21,989 nucleotides of DNA. Origin: a virus. The notes under the pieces were generated by a model. That model had not been told where the DNA came from and ran no database searches. It saw nothing but the letters and a program-made list of their open reading frames with translations. Of this stretch, positions 1 to 4,520 are shown in pieces. Position numbers and translations under genes: made by a program. Numbering within the stretch: the first letter of the stretch is position 1; the number at the start of each line of letters is the position of its first letter. The stretch lies in the IMG/VR virus record IMGVR_UViG_3300010149_000213, positions 1-21,989 of that record, one strand, 5' to 3'.

Positions 1-113
1 CCACATATATATGGCGCGGGTCGCAGGTCGCAGGTCTATTATTTATTGGATTAGTTGGGATATTATGGTACTGTTTATGTGAGCAATATCGCTCGATAAC
101 GGAGGTTAATTAA
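1..113 (+). promoter_or_regulatory. Upstream module A: heptamer repeat plus promoter-like AT stretch
   Basis: Non-coding leader of the first gene. It holds ATATATATGGCGCGGG, two tandem TCGCAGG heptamers (21-34), then an AT-rich stretch with TGGGATATTAT (56-66) that resembles an extended -10 box, and a strong GGAGG site at 101-105. The same order of elements recurs at 601-719. The promoter role is inferred; no convincing -35 box is visible. The left edge is cut by the window. Confidence 0.45.
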
Positions 114-305
114 ATGAAGTATGCAGATGAAATCCAGAAAGCGAATGGTCTGATCAGTCAAGCCAGAAATATGCTCGAGGAAGTCACGTGCGAGATGATG
201 GACGATGGCTTTGCCGATCAGGAAAAGCTGTCCGAACTCGAGGAACGTATTGACGAACTCGATCACGTCGAAGGTGAGCTTGAAAGCATAGCGCCCATCA
301 ACTAG
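114..305 (+). CDS. Small acidic helical protein, unknown function
   Basis: A 63-residue protein starting at ATG 114, with GGAGG at 101-105 eight bases upstream. The sequence is acidic and rich in Glu, Asp and Leu. Residues 38-60 (EKLSELEERIDELDHVEGEL and following) have a spacing typical of an amphipathic helix or short coiled coil. There is no signal peptide, membrane segment, or Cys/His metal site. It is the first of three plus-strand genes at the left end, followed by a 10-bp hairpin at 316-342 and then another small gene. I do not recognise a family. A dimeric accessory or host-takeover protein would fit, but nothing in the sequence shows that. Confidence 0.75.
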   Translation: MKYADEIQKANGLISQARNMLEEVTCEMMDDGFADQEKLSELEERIDELDHVEGELESIAPIN

Positions 306-315
306 ACCCTCCGTG

Positions 316-342
316 CCCGGGCAGGCTGGATACCTGCCCGGG
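316..342 (+). other. Perfect 10-bp intergenic hairpin without T-tract
   Basis: CCCGGGCAGG (316-325) and CCTGCCCGGG (333-342) form a perfect 10-bp stem with a 7-nt loop. The sequence after it is GAACGCGG, so it lacks the U-tract of an intrinsic terminator. It lies between the stop codon at 305 and the ribosome site at 358. It may be an RNA processing or stability element, or a weak pause site. Confidence 0.7.
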
Positions 343-369
343 GAACGCGGACCAAACGGAGACAGACAG

Positions 370-555
370 ATGAGATTCAAAGAATGGTACAACACATGCG
401 ATGAGATCGTGCAGCGCAAGGTCGGTGTAGGCGTCGAGGATTTACCAGACGCACCATGGGCTGACTACTACGAGGATGATCTCACTCCGCACGAAGCTAT
501 CGAGTGCGCTAAAGAAGATGCATGGCATGACTACCTAGTGCCTGGCATCCTGTAA
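370..555 (+). CDS. Small conserved-type phage protein (DLPD motif)
   Basis: A 61-residue protein. The ATG at 370 is preferred because GGAG (358-361) sits eight bases before it. A longer in-frame GTG at 313 would place the start inside the hairpin at 316-342 and has no ribosome site. The pattern FKEWYN...CDEIV...VGVEDLPDAPWADYYEDDLTP followed by EAIECA resembles a family of about 60-residue phage and actinobacterial proteins with a Trp near the N terminus, a central DLPD motif and a Pro-x-x-Ala end (possibly the DUF5419 type). Its function is unknown. A strong terminator follows at 572-603, so the gene probably ends a short transcript that began at module A. Confidence 0.82.
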   Translation: MRFKEWYNTCDEIVQRKVGVGVEDLPDAPWADYYEDDLTPHEAIECAKEDAWHDYLVPGIL

Positions 556-571
556 CCGGTCCCTCCGGAGA

Positions 572-603
572 CTAGGGCCACCGAATGGTGGCCCTAGTTT
601 TTT
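572..603 (+). terminator. Strong Rho-independent terminator
   Basis: CTAGGGCCACC (572-582) pairs perfectly with GGTGGCCCTAG (587-597), an 11-bp stem closed by the tetraloop GAAT and followed by six T (598-603). It ends the transcript carrying the genes at 114 and 370 and separates them from the GP88 gene. Confidence 0.95.
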
Positions 604-719
604 GCGGTCCATATACATATGGCGCGGGCCGCAGGACGCAGGACGCAGGATTATTTTATTTGATTAGATGGGATTATCTGATAATATCTTAGGACATGGA
701 AAAACGCGGAGGTTAAACC
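601..719 (+). promoter_or_regulatory. Upstream module B: heptamer repeat plus promoter-like AT stretch
   Basis: Leader of the GP88 gene. After CATATGGCGCGGGCC come three tandem CGCAGGA heptamers (630-650), then AT-rich DNA with TGGGATTAT (669-677) and TGATAATAT (679-687), both resembling extended -10 boxes. The ribosome site GGAGGTTAA begins at 708. The order and wording closely match 1-113, so the two leaders look like duplicates of one module. The promoter role is inferred. Confidence 0.5.
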
Positions 720-1385
720 ATGCAAATGCAAACCCGATATAAGAAAAGCCGCCGAGCTATGGCGGGTTACACGTTTAAAGTGTTAAAGCCTGTCACCAAT
801 AAGAAGCTATTAAAAGAGGTGATGAAAGGCCGGTTTAAAGGCTACCGCGTCCACACCCTAACGCTTGAGGAGCGGGCGACATGTCCCGCAACATGCCATC
901 ACCTGGCAACTTGTTACGGCAATAATATGCCATTTGCACACCGGCTGGAACACGGGCCGGAGTTGATCGCAAAGATCGACAGCGAATTGAAAGCACGGCA
1001 TGACAAGCTGACGTTGGTGCGTCTACATGTTTTGGGCGATTTCTGGTCTGTTGAATACGTTGAACAATGGGGCCAGTGGCTCGATGATCATCCGAATCTG
1101 GCAGCGTGGGGATATACGCACAATTGGCCAGACAGCATCATTCCGTTAGAGCGGGATATTGGGCAAGCTATCCAACGGGTAAAGGATCGGCATCCTGACC
1201 GGTTTAGGATTCGCTGGTCTGATCGTCCTGATTTGCCAGACAGTGCCAACAGTGAAGCATTAGCGCAGCCCGTAAAAGGGGAAAGCTTGATCTGTCCAGA
1301 ACAGGAAGGTAAGACCGGCGGTTGCGGTGATTGCGTCCTGTGCTGGGAACAGCCCGCCCGCAATGTCATATTCAAAACACACTAG
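720..1385 (+). CDS. GP88-family phage protein
   Basis: A 221-residue protein starting at ATG 720, with GGAGG at 708-712. It matches the pattern I know for the phage 'gene product 88' family (Pfam GP88): an N-terminal Cys group C55, C59, C65 in CPATCHHLATCY; a central RLHVLGDFWSVEY block (101-113); a WSDRP segment near 166; and a C-terminal cluster C192, C202, C205, C208 ending in LCW and a final Lys-Thr-His. The Cys pattern suggests a metal or Fe-S cluster, but the family has no established reaction that I can name. There is no signal peptide or membrane segment. It is transcribed alone, from module B to the terminator at 1401-1432. Family assignment is fairly sure and function is open. Confidence 0.85.
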   Translation: MQMQTRYKKSRRAMAGYTFKVLKPVTNKKLLKEVMKGRFKGYRVHTLTLEERATCPATCHHLATCYGNNMPFAHRLEHGPELIAKIDSELKARHDKLTLVRLHVLGDFWSVEYVEQWGQWLDDHPNLAAWGYTHNWPDSIIPLERDIGQAIQRVKDRHPDRFRIRWSDRPDLPDSANSEALAQPVKGESLICPEQEGKTGGCGDCVLCWEQPARNVIFKTH

Positions 1386-1400
1386 GAGCTTCCTCCGGGA

Positions 1401-1432
1401 AACAGGGGCGGGTTACAACCCGCCCCTGTTTT
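1401..1432 (+). terminator. Strong Rho-independent terminator overlapping opposite gene's stop
   Basis: AACAGGGGCGGGTT (1401-1414) pairs with AACCCGCCCCTGTT (1417-1430). This gives a 14-bp inverted repeat (about 12 bp once the tight loop is allowed) followed by a short T run (1429-1432). It ends the GP88 transcript. The stop codon of the convergent minus-strand nuclease (1413-1415) lies inside the stem. In the minus direction the hairpin is followed only by TTTCCC, so it would terminate less efficiently that way. Confidence 0.88.
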
Positions 1433-1898
1433 CGTTCGTGCTGCCGGCGCCATCATCACAGGGCGCAGGGGCGCAGGACGCAGGATCGAGCGACTCGATC
1501 CATGACTCACGGGCCGCAAGGCGCAGGGCGCAGGGCGCAGCAGACATATCACCATACCAGCGGGCCGCAGGACGCAGGACCGAGAGCCGCGAACCGTGCA
1601 ACTTGGCCGCTAAACCACCGTCAAACAAAAATACAAGCCTCGTAGAGGGGTCGTGGACCAAGAAAAAACTGACACCACCACACCGTGTATGCCCCAGATG
1701 CCAAGCAATCTGGGATTTTGAGATGGTAAAGCGGTCATTCTTGGTAATTTTTAGTTCAGCCCATACCGGCACACCATCCATGCACAGATATACGTCCGGC
1801 ATACCTTCACCGGCACGGTTCTCAATCCGCTGGCAGTGGGTCTTTTTCGGTAACTTCTGCCTCAATGAGTTCCATAGCTGGCGTTCTGTCCGAGGCAT
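1413..1898 (-). CDS. PD-(D/E)XK (VRR-NUC / resolvase-like) endonuclease
   Basis: A 161-residue protein. The ATG at 1898 has a GAGGG site about seven bases upstream; a TTG at 1904 is also in frame. Residues 1-12 (MPRTERQLWNSL) carry an early Glu (E5), then GMPDV with D35, then WAELK with E48 and K50, then a Gln-containing helix (SKSQIAWH). This is the order of PD-(D/E)XK nucleases of the VRR-NUC or Holliday-junction-resolvase type, which cleave DNA with a Mg2+ ion. The start overlaps the small terminase gene by 77 bases in another frame. The last ~50 residues are encoded across the heptamer arrays and look like low-complexity sequence rather than a domain. The stop lies within the terminator hairpin. 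A role in processing packaging substrates or branched DNA is inferred from the terminase linkage. Confidence 0.82.
   Translation of the reverse strand: MPRTERQLWNSLRQKLPKKTHCQRIENRAGEGMPDVYLCMDGVPVWAELKITKNDRFTISKSQIAWHLGHTRCGGVSFFLVHDPSTRLVFLFDGGLAAKLHGSRLSVLRPAARWYGDMSAAPCALRLAARESWIESLDPASCAPAPCDDGAGSTNENRGGL
1461..1580. repeat. Cluster of CGCAGG(A/G) heptamer repeats
   Basis: Three short arrays: GGGCGCAGGGGCGCAGGACGCAGGA (split over 1461-1485), a GGGCCGCAAGG(CGCAGGG)2 array at 1511-1540, and GGGCCGCAGGACGCAGGA at 1562-1579. The unit is seven bases, usually CGCAGGA or CGCAGGG, often headed by GGGC(C). The same unit occurs in modules A (18-36) and B (626-650). The arrays lie inside the 3' third of the minus-strand nuclease gene. 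Because seven is not a multiple of three, successive copies are read in different frames. Confidence 0.85.
1483..1501. repeat. Perfect 8-bp inverted repeat between heptamer arrays
   Basis: GGATCGAG (1483-1490) and CTCGATCC (1494-1501) are separated by CGA. It lies between two heptamer arrays inside the 3' end of the minus-strand nuclease gene. It could be a protein-binding palindrome or part of a small RNA hairpin. The sequence does not decide between these. Confidence 0.6.
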
Positions 1899-2421
1899 CT
1901 TCAACCCTCTTCATATTGTCAAAGGCATGTGGGTGTCGTTTGCGGAGATCATCGAGTCGGGCGACGATCTCTTCCCGCGACAGTTGATCAAGCTGGTGGA
2001 TGTGGTTCTGTTCCCGCCGGTCTATGGTCAGGCCACCGAGAGCGGACCTGATCTTCTCCGCATTGATGGCGGCAGAGAATTGACCAGACTCTTCTGCCCC
2101 GCGCGACAGTTCGTCAAGGCGTTTGAGTTGACCGACAAGGGTCACGCCGTATTTGCGCTCCCGCTCTTCCCGCAGTTCTTTGATCAGATCAGTGACCAGA
2201 GGGTAGGACGTACCATCCAGCAGTTTGTATGCGTGTTGCTTGGCGGCGTCGGGCGAGTAGCCAGCCAGCCTAGCGCACTCGGCATTACTGTATCGCCCCT
2301 CGACGTAGTACCGAGCAAACTCTCGTTGCCTGTTGGTCAGGCCAGCGGTCTTCTTTGGCAAGGTAAGCCCCCTATAGGTTTTTCTGTGGGTTTTTGTTTT
2401 TTGCAGAGCAAAGGGTCGCAC
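1822..2421 (-). CDS. terS: Terminase small subunit
   Basis: Up to 199 residues. The segment LTNRQREFARYYVEGRYSNA followed by ECARLAGYSPDAAKQHAYKLL is the classic N-terminal HTH domain of phage small terminase subunits (Terminase_2-like), which bind the packaging site and hand DNA to the large subunit. A helical middle (EELREER...QLKRLDEL) and an acidic tail follow. The outer start is GTG 2421, which has no clear ribosome site and sits just after a small hairpin. A TTG at 2361, preceded by AGGGGG, would give MPKKTAGLTNRQ and 179 residues, a layout usual for the family, and may be the real start. The 3' end overlaps the nuclease gene by 77 bases. No large subunit is seen in this window. Confidence 0.9.
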   Translation of the reverse strand: MRPFALQKTKTHRKTYRGLTLPKKTAGLTNRQREFARYYVEGRYSNAECARLAGYSPDAAKQHAYKLLDGTSYPLVTDLIKELREERERKYGVTLVGQLKRLDELSRGAEESGQFSAAINAEKIRSALGGLTIDRREQNHIHQLDQLSREEIVARLDDLRKRHPHAFDNMKRVEDASDRTPAMELIEAEVTEKDPLPAD

Positions 2422-2441
2422 GAGCGGATTTGCTCGCTCTC

Positions 2442-2586
2442 AAGTGTGTTGGACGTGTTGAAGTGTGTTGAGATTCGGTCAATGTTTTCAACACTCTTTA
2501 CACTCAACACACTCAACACACCATTTCCCAAAAATTTTTTCCAAAAAGTTTTTCGTGTGGAAAAAGCTATAGGAGCGAACACACTT
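2442..2586. repeat. Iteron-like cluster in opposed orientations beside A/T tracts
   Basis: Seven copies of an AAGTGTGTTGA-like element. Forward copies lie at 2442-2452, 2451-2461 (degenerate) and 2461-2471. Reverse copies (TCAACACACTT type) lie at 2488-2498, 2504-2514, 2513-2522 and 2576-2586. The forward group faces the reverse group around about 2480. Between the last two reverse copies lie AAAAATTTTTT (2530-2540), AAAAAGTTTTT (2543-2553), and a 7-bp inverted repeat TTTTTCC/GGAAAAA (2536-2542, 2559-2565). This layout fits either a replication origin with iterons and an unwinding region or a multi-site operator between divergent transcription units. Confidence 0.7.
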
Positions 2587-2601
2587 AATATTTTCTCTTG
2601 T

Positions 2602-2617
2602 ATGGCATGGGATAATA
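2602..2617 (+). promoter_or_regulatory. Extended -10 promoter element (16-nt motif, copy 1)
   Basis: ATGGCATGGGATAATA contains TGGGATAAT (2608-2616), an extended -10 box, with no good -35. The same 16 bases recur at 6714-6729, again just upstream of a plus-strand gene block. A related TGCATGGGACTATAT follows at 2641-2655. It probably drives the operon that starts at 2695. This is inferred from the motif and its position. Confidence 0.5.
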
Positions 2618-2694
2618 TGAGATAACTCCTTATCGGGTACTGCATGGGACTATATCGGTTCAAGTACCAAGGTTCAAGCTACACGGAGATAGTT

Positions 2695-3006
2695 ATGAAA
2701 AAGCAGAACAACATCATCAAGAACATCGAAGCCACTGCCCAGCGTTTGGGAGGCACGGTTGAGGTCACGCGGTATCCTTACATCAATGAGGCTATTGTCG
2801 AGGCCAAGTTCGGCAGCGGCAACAACCTGATGGTCAACATCGGGCCGCGTGGTGCGATCAAGTATTGTTCTTGGTTCGTGACTGCCAGCGATGGCGTCTG
2901 GTCTGTCCACCATGACGACAAGCGGTTCACGGGCAAGCGCAACGGCACGGCGGTTGGGCGGTTCTTTAACCTGATGCAAACATATGCAGTGAAGGAGGCA
3001 GCGTAA
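2695..3006 (+). CDS. Hypothetical protein, first gene of small-gene operon
   Basis: A 103-residue protein. ATG 2695 is chosen because GGAG (2685-2688) lies six bases upstream; an in-frame ATG at 2644 has no such site and falls within the promoter-like region. The N terminus is basic (KKQNNIIKNIEATAQRLGG), followed by a probably alpha/beta core with TVEVTRYPYINEAIVEAKF and a Trp-containing segment (SDGVWSVHHDDKRFTGKR). There is no membrane or signal segment and no family that I recognise. The stop codon overlaps the next start as TAATG, so the two genes are translationally coupled. Confidence 0.8.
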   Translation: MKKQNNIIKNIEATAQRLGGTVEVTRYPYINEAIVEAKFGSGNNLMVNIGPRGAIKYCSWFVTASDGVWSVHHDDKRFTGKRNGTAVGRFFNLMQTYAVKEAA

Positions 3007-3461
3007 TGAACAAGGTAGAGTATTCGGCGTCCACTGGTGCGCCAATGGTTACCATCTCATCCAGCCCAACGTGGGATGCGTGGGCTGAGATTGCCGAGGC
3101 TGTGTGGGTCACGGCACTGGAGGGCGGGTGCAATTACTGGATGGACTACATCCACATTCGCCATCTGGAGACGAGTGCCCCATACGCGAAGCTGCCGGAG
3201 GGCCGTCACTGGAGTCTGAAAGACGGTGGCGACATCGTCAAAAATTTCAGCATCGCGGTTCACCACAACGCTGACGACTGGCCGTCCAGCACATCCGAGG
3301 TTACCGAGGCCAAGTCATTCGATGTGATCACGGTGGGCATCAACAATCTGCCGCCGGAGATCAAGCTGTCGATCATGAACCCATACACCTGTGACATCGA
3401 CGCCGAGATTGCGGATCAGATCGTGCAGACAGGTTTGTTCGGGAGTGCGGTCTATGGGTGA
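3006..3461 (+). CDS. Hypothetical phage protein (ALEGGxNYW motif)
   Basis: A 151-residue protein starting at ATG 3006, which overlaps the previous stop by one base, with GGAGG upstream. The segment EIAEAVWVTALEGGCNYWMDYI near residues 27-48 resembles a motif I associate with widespread uncharacterised phage proteins that carry a helix ending in A-(L/F)-E-G-G-x-x-Y-W. The C-terminal part contains NLPPEIKLSIMNPYTCDIDAE. It is soluble-looking with no obvious catalytic motif. It is the second gene of the operon, and its end overlaps the next gene by eight bases. Confidence 0.82.
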   Translation: MNKVEYSASTGAPMVTISSSPTWDAWAEIAEAVWVTALEGGCNYWMDYIHIRHLETSAPYAKLPEGRHWSLKDGGDIVKNFSIAVHHNADDWPSSTSEVTEAKSFDVITVGINNLPPEIKLSIMNPYTCDIDAEIADQIVQTGLFGSAVYG

Positions 3462-3684
3462 GCGGGGGGCATTGAAGCATGGCAGTCCCGAGGACCGTGG
3501 ATCGGCGGACAGGTATTATGGTCGGCGGTACAACCCGCATTGGGAATGGTATGGCGAGACATGTGGTGGTCGCATTGAAAAGGATCAGATGACCGCCGAG
3601 GAGATTGCTGAGTATGACAGGGGCTATCATGGCGAGACAGGCGAGAAGGTCTGGTTCGAGCCGGAGCCGAGGGAGGATTATTGA
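3454..3684 (+). CDS. Small conserved phage-type protein (YYGR...MTxEEIAEY motif)
   Basis: A 76-residue protein. The start is set at ATG 3454, preceded by GGGAG and overlapping the previous gene by eight bases. A far-upstream in-frame start would run through the previous gene and is unlikely. The pattern GSADRYYGRRYNPHWEWYG, then MTAEEIAEYDRGY, is seen in short proteins of unknown function from prophages and plasmids. It has a single Cys, is rich in Tyr, Gly and Glu, and shows no membrane segment. It is probably a small accessory protein expressed early with its neighbours. Confidence 0.78.
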   Translation: MGERGALKHGSPEDRGSADRYYGRRYNPHWEWYGETCGGRIEKDQMTAEEIAEYDRGYHGETGEKVWFEPEPREDY

Positions 3685-3685
3685 T

Positions 3686-3958
3686 ATGGCAAAGAGGATC
3701 ATTGAGGCCGAGTATCACATTACGTCGGTGCTTTTTTGGGAGACCAAGGAAATAGAAGACTGGCCAACCGACGAAGAAGGTGAGCCGCGTGATATTGCAC
3801 ATGCTGTAGGCTGGCACATCAAGTGGGGACTGCTGTTTGTGCTGTGGGACAAGGATGAAAAGCACGTCAAGTATGAGCCGACTGGTAGGGCGCACGATCA
3901 AGACGATGACTATAAGTGGTCCGATGCCGAGTACATTGATGGAGAGAGGGTAGAGTGA
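3686..3958 (+). CDS. Hypothetical acidic protein
   Basis: A 90-residue protein starting at ATG 3686, with GGGAGGA at 3671-3677. It begins MAKRIIEAEYHITSVLFWET, followed by a central hydrophobic beta-rich segment (HIKWGLLFVLWDKDEKHVKY) and an acidic tail (AHDQDDDYKWSDAEYIDGE). The hydrophobic part is short and interrupted by charges, so a membrane helix is unlikely. I recognise no family. The stop TGA overlaps the next ATG (GTGATGG), which suggests translational coupling. Confidence 0.78.
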   Translation: MAKRIIEAEYHITSVLFWETKEIEDWPTDEEGEPRDIAHAVGWHIKWGLLFVLWDKDEKHVKYEPTGRAHDQDDDYKWSDAEYIDGERVE

Positions 3959-4194
3959 TGGGTAAGGTAAGTGATTGGCTGATTGGCATGCAAGAGGATG
4001 CCGCATGGATGAGCCGAGATTCGTGGGCCGCGAAGAATGGCGCACAGAATCTGCGAGTCTATGACGAGGTGCAGGATTCGATTGCGGGTCTGGCTAAGAG
4101 TGCCGTCAGCATGGCGGGAGATCGTTCTGCCACGCCTGAGATGTTGCAGGAACAAATCAACAAGCTAGAGGAGATATTCCGTGGGAAAGATTGA
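3958..4194 (+). CDS. Hypothetical protein
   Basis: A 78-residue protein starting at ATG 3958, immediately overlapping the previous stop, with GGAGAGAGGG upstream (3941-3950). It is mostly helical. The start MGKVSDWLIGMQEDAAWMSR is followed by NGAQNLRVYDEVQDSIAG and a C-terminal helix (TPEMLQEQINKLEEIFRGKD). No Cys cluster or membrane segment is present. I recognise no family. It overlaps the next short gene by 14 bases. Confidence 0.76.
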   Translation: MGKVSDWLIGMQEDAAWMSRDSWAAKNGAQNLRVYDEVQDSIAGLAKSAVSMAGDRSATPEMLQEQINKLEEIFRGKD

Positions 4195-4354
4195 TAAACG
4201 AAAGGCGTACTGGGTTGAGATTCAAATGCCAACGTCCGCTTTTGGCATCACCCATAACGTGAACCTGACTGTTTTTGCTCACAGCAAAGCTGTCATCTTG
4301 AGCATGTTCCGTGACTACGCGGTAAGGAGGATTGATGTCAGCCCCTTCCACTGA
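4181..4354 (+). CDS. Short hypothetical protein with GTG start
   Basis: A 57-residue reading frame starting at GTG 4181 with AGGAG (4169-4173) seven bases upstream, ending at TGA 4352-4354. It begins VGKIDKRKAYWVEIQMPTS and ends with MFRDYAVRRIDVSPFH. It fills the only gap (4195-4334) in an otherwise gapless operon and overlaps both neighbours, as every other gene here does. It carries its own ribosome site, and the sequence looks like a normal globular protein, so I take it as real. It is basic, with a beta-strand-like centre (NVNLTVFAHSKAVILSMF). No family is recognised. Confidence 0.7.
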   Translation: MGKIDKRKAYWVEIQMPTSAFGITHNVNLTVFAHSKAVILSMFRDYAVRRIDVSPFH

Positions 4355-4520
4355 TCCCAGACTGATGCATGTGGCCGACGAGGTTCGTCGGCTCATGCGC
4401 GAGTTCGGTGATCTGTGTTTCGATGAGGCACCGCAGGATGAAATCGATGCGGCTTGGCGTAGGTACAAATCCGTCAAGCGGCTACAGAACGAGGGGGTCG
4501 AGTATGTCCCAAGATTCTAA
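4335..4520 (+). CDS. Small helical hypothetical protein
   Basis: A 61-residue protein starting at ATG 4335 with AAGGAGG at 4324-4330. The preceding TTG at 4332 is too close to the ribosome site to be the start. The sequence is one or two amphipathic helices (MHVADEVRRLMREFGDLCF, then DEIDAAWRRYKSVKRLQNEG). It overlaps the end of the previous short gene and the start of the HNH gene, so the three are probably co-translated. No function can be assigned. Confidence 0.76.
   Translation: MSAPSTDPRLMHVADEVRRLMREFGDLCFDEAPQDEIDAAWRRYKSVKRLQNEGVEYVPRF

Noticed and set aside
313-369. A longer start (GTG 313) for the gene at 370
   Set aside because: It would translate the hairpin at 316-342 and has no ribosome site, whereas ATG 370 has a well-spaced GGAG.
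18-1580. The heptamer arrays as a CRISPR
   Set aside because: Units are 7 bases in direct tandem without 25-40 base spacers, and no cas genes are present.
1327-2625. A 432-codon open frame on the plus strand
   Set aside because: It runs antisense to the small terminase and nuclease genes, which have clear family motifs. Its translation has no recognisable domain and no ribosome site at its start, and it crosses the iteron-like region.
2658-2678. Two GGTTCAAG copies that resemble a tRNA T-arm or an attachment core
   Set aside because: No acceptor, D or anticodon arms can be built around them, and there is no integrase in the window. They are just a short direct repeat in the leader.
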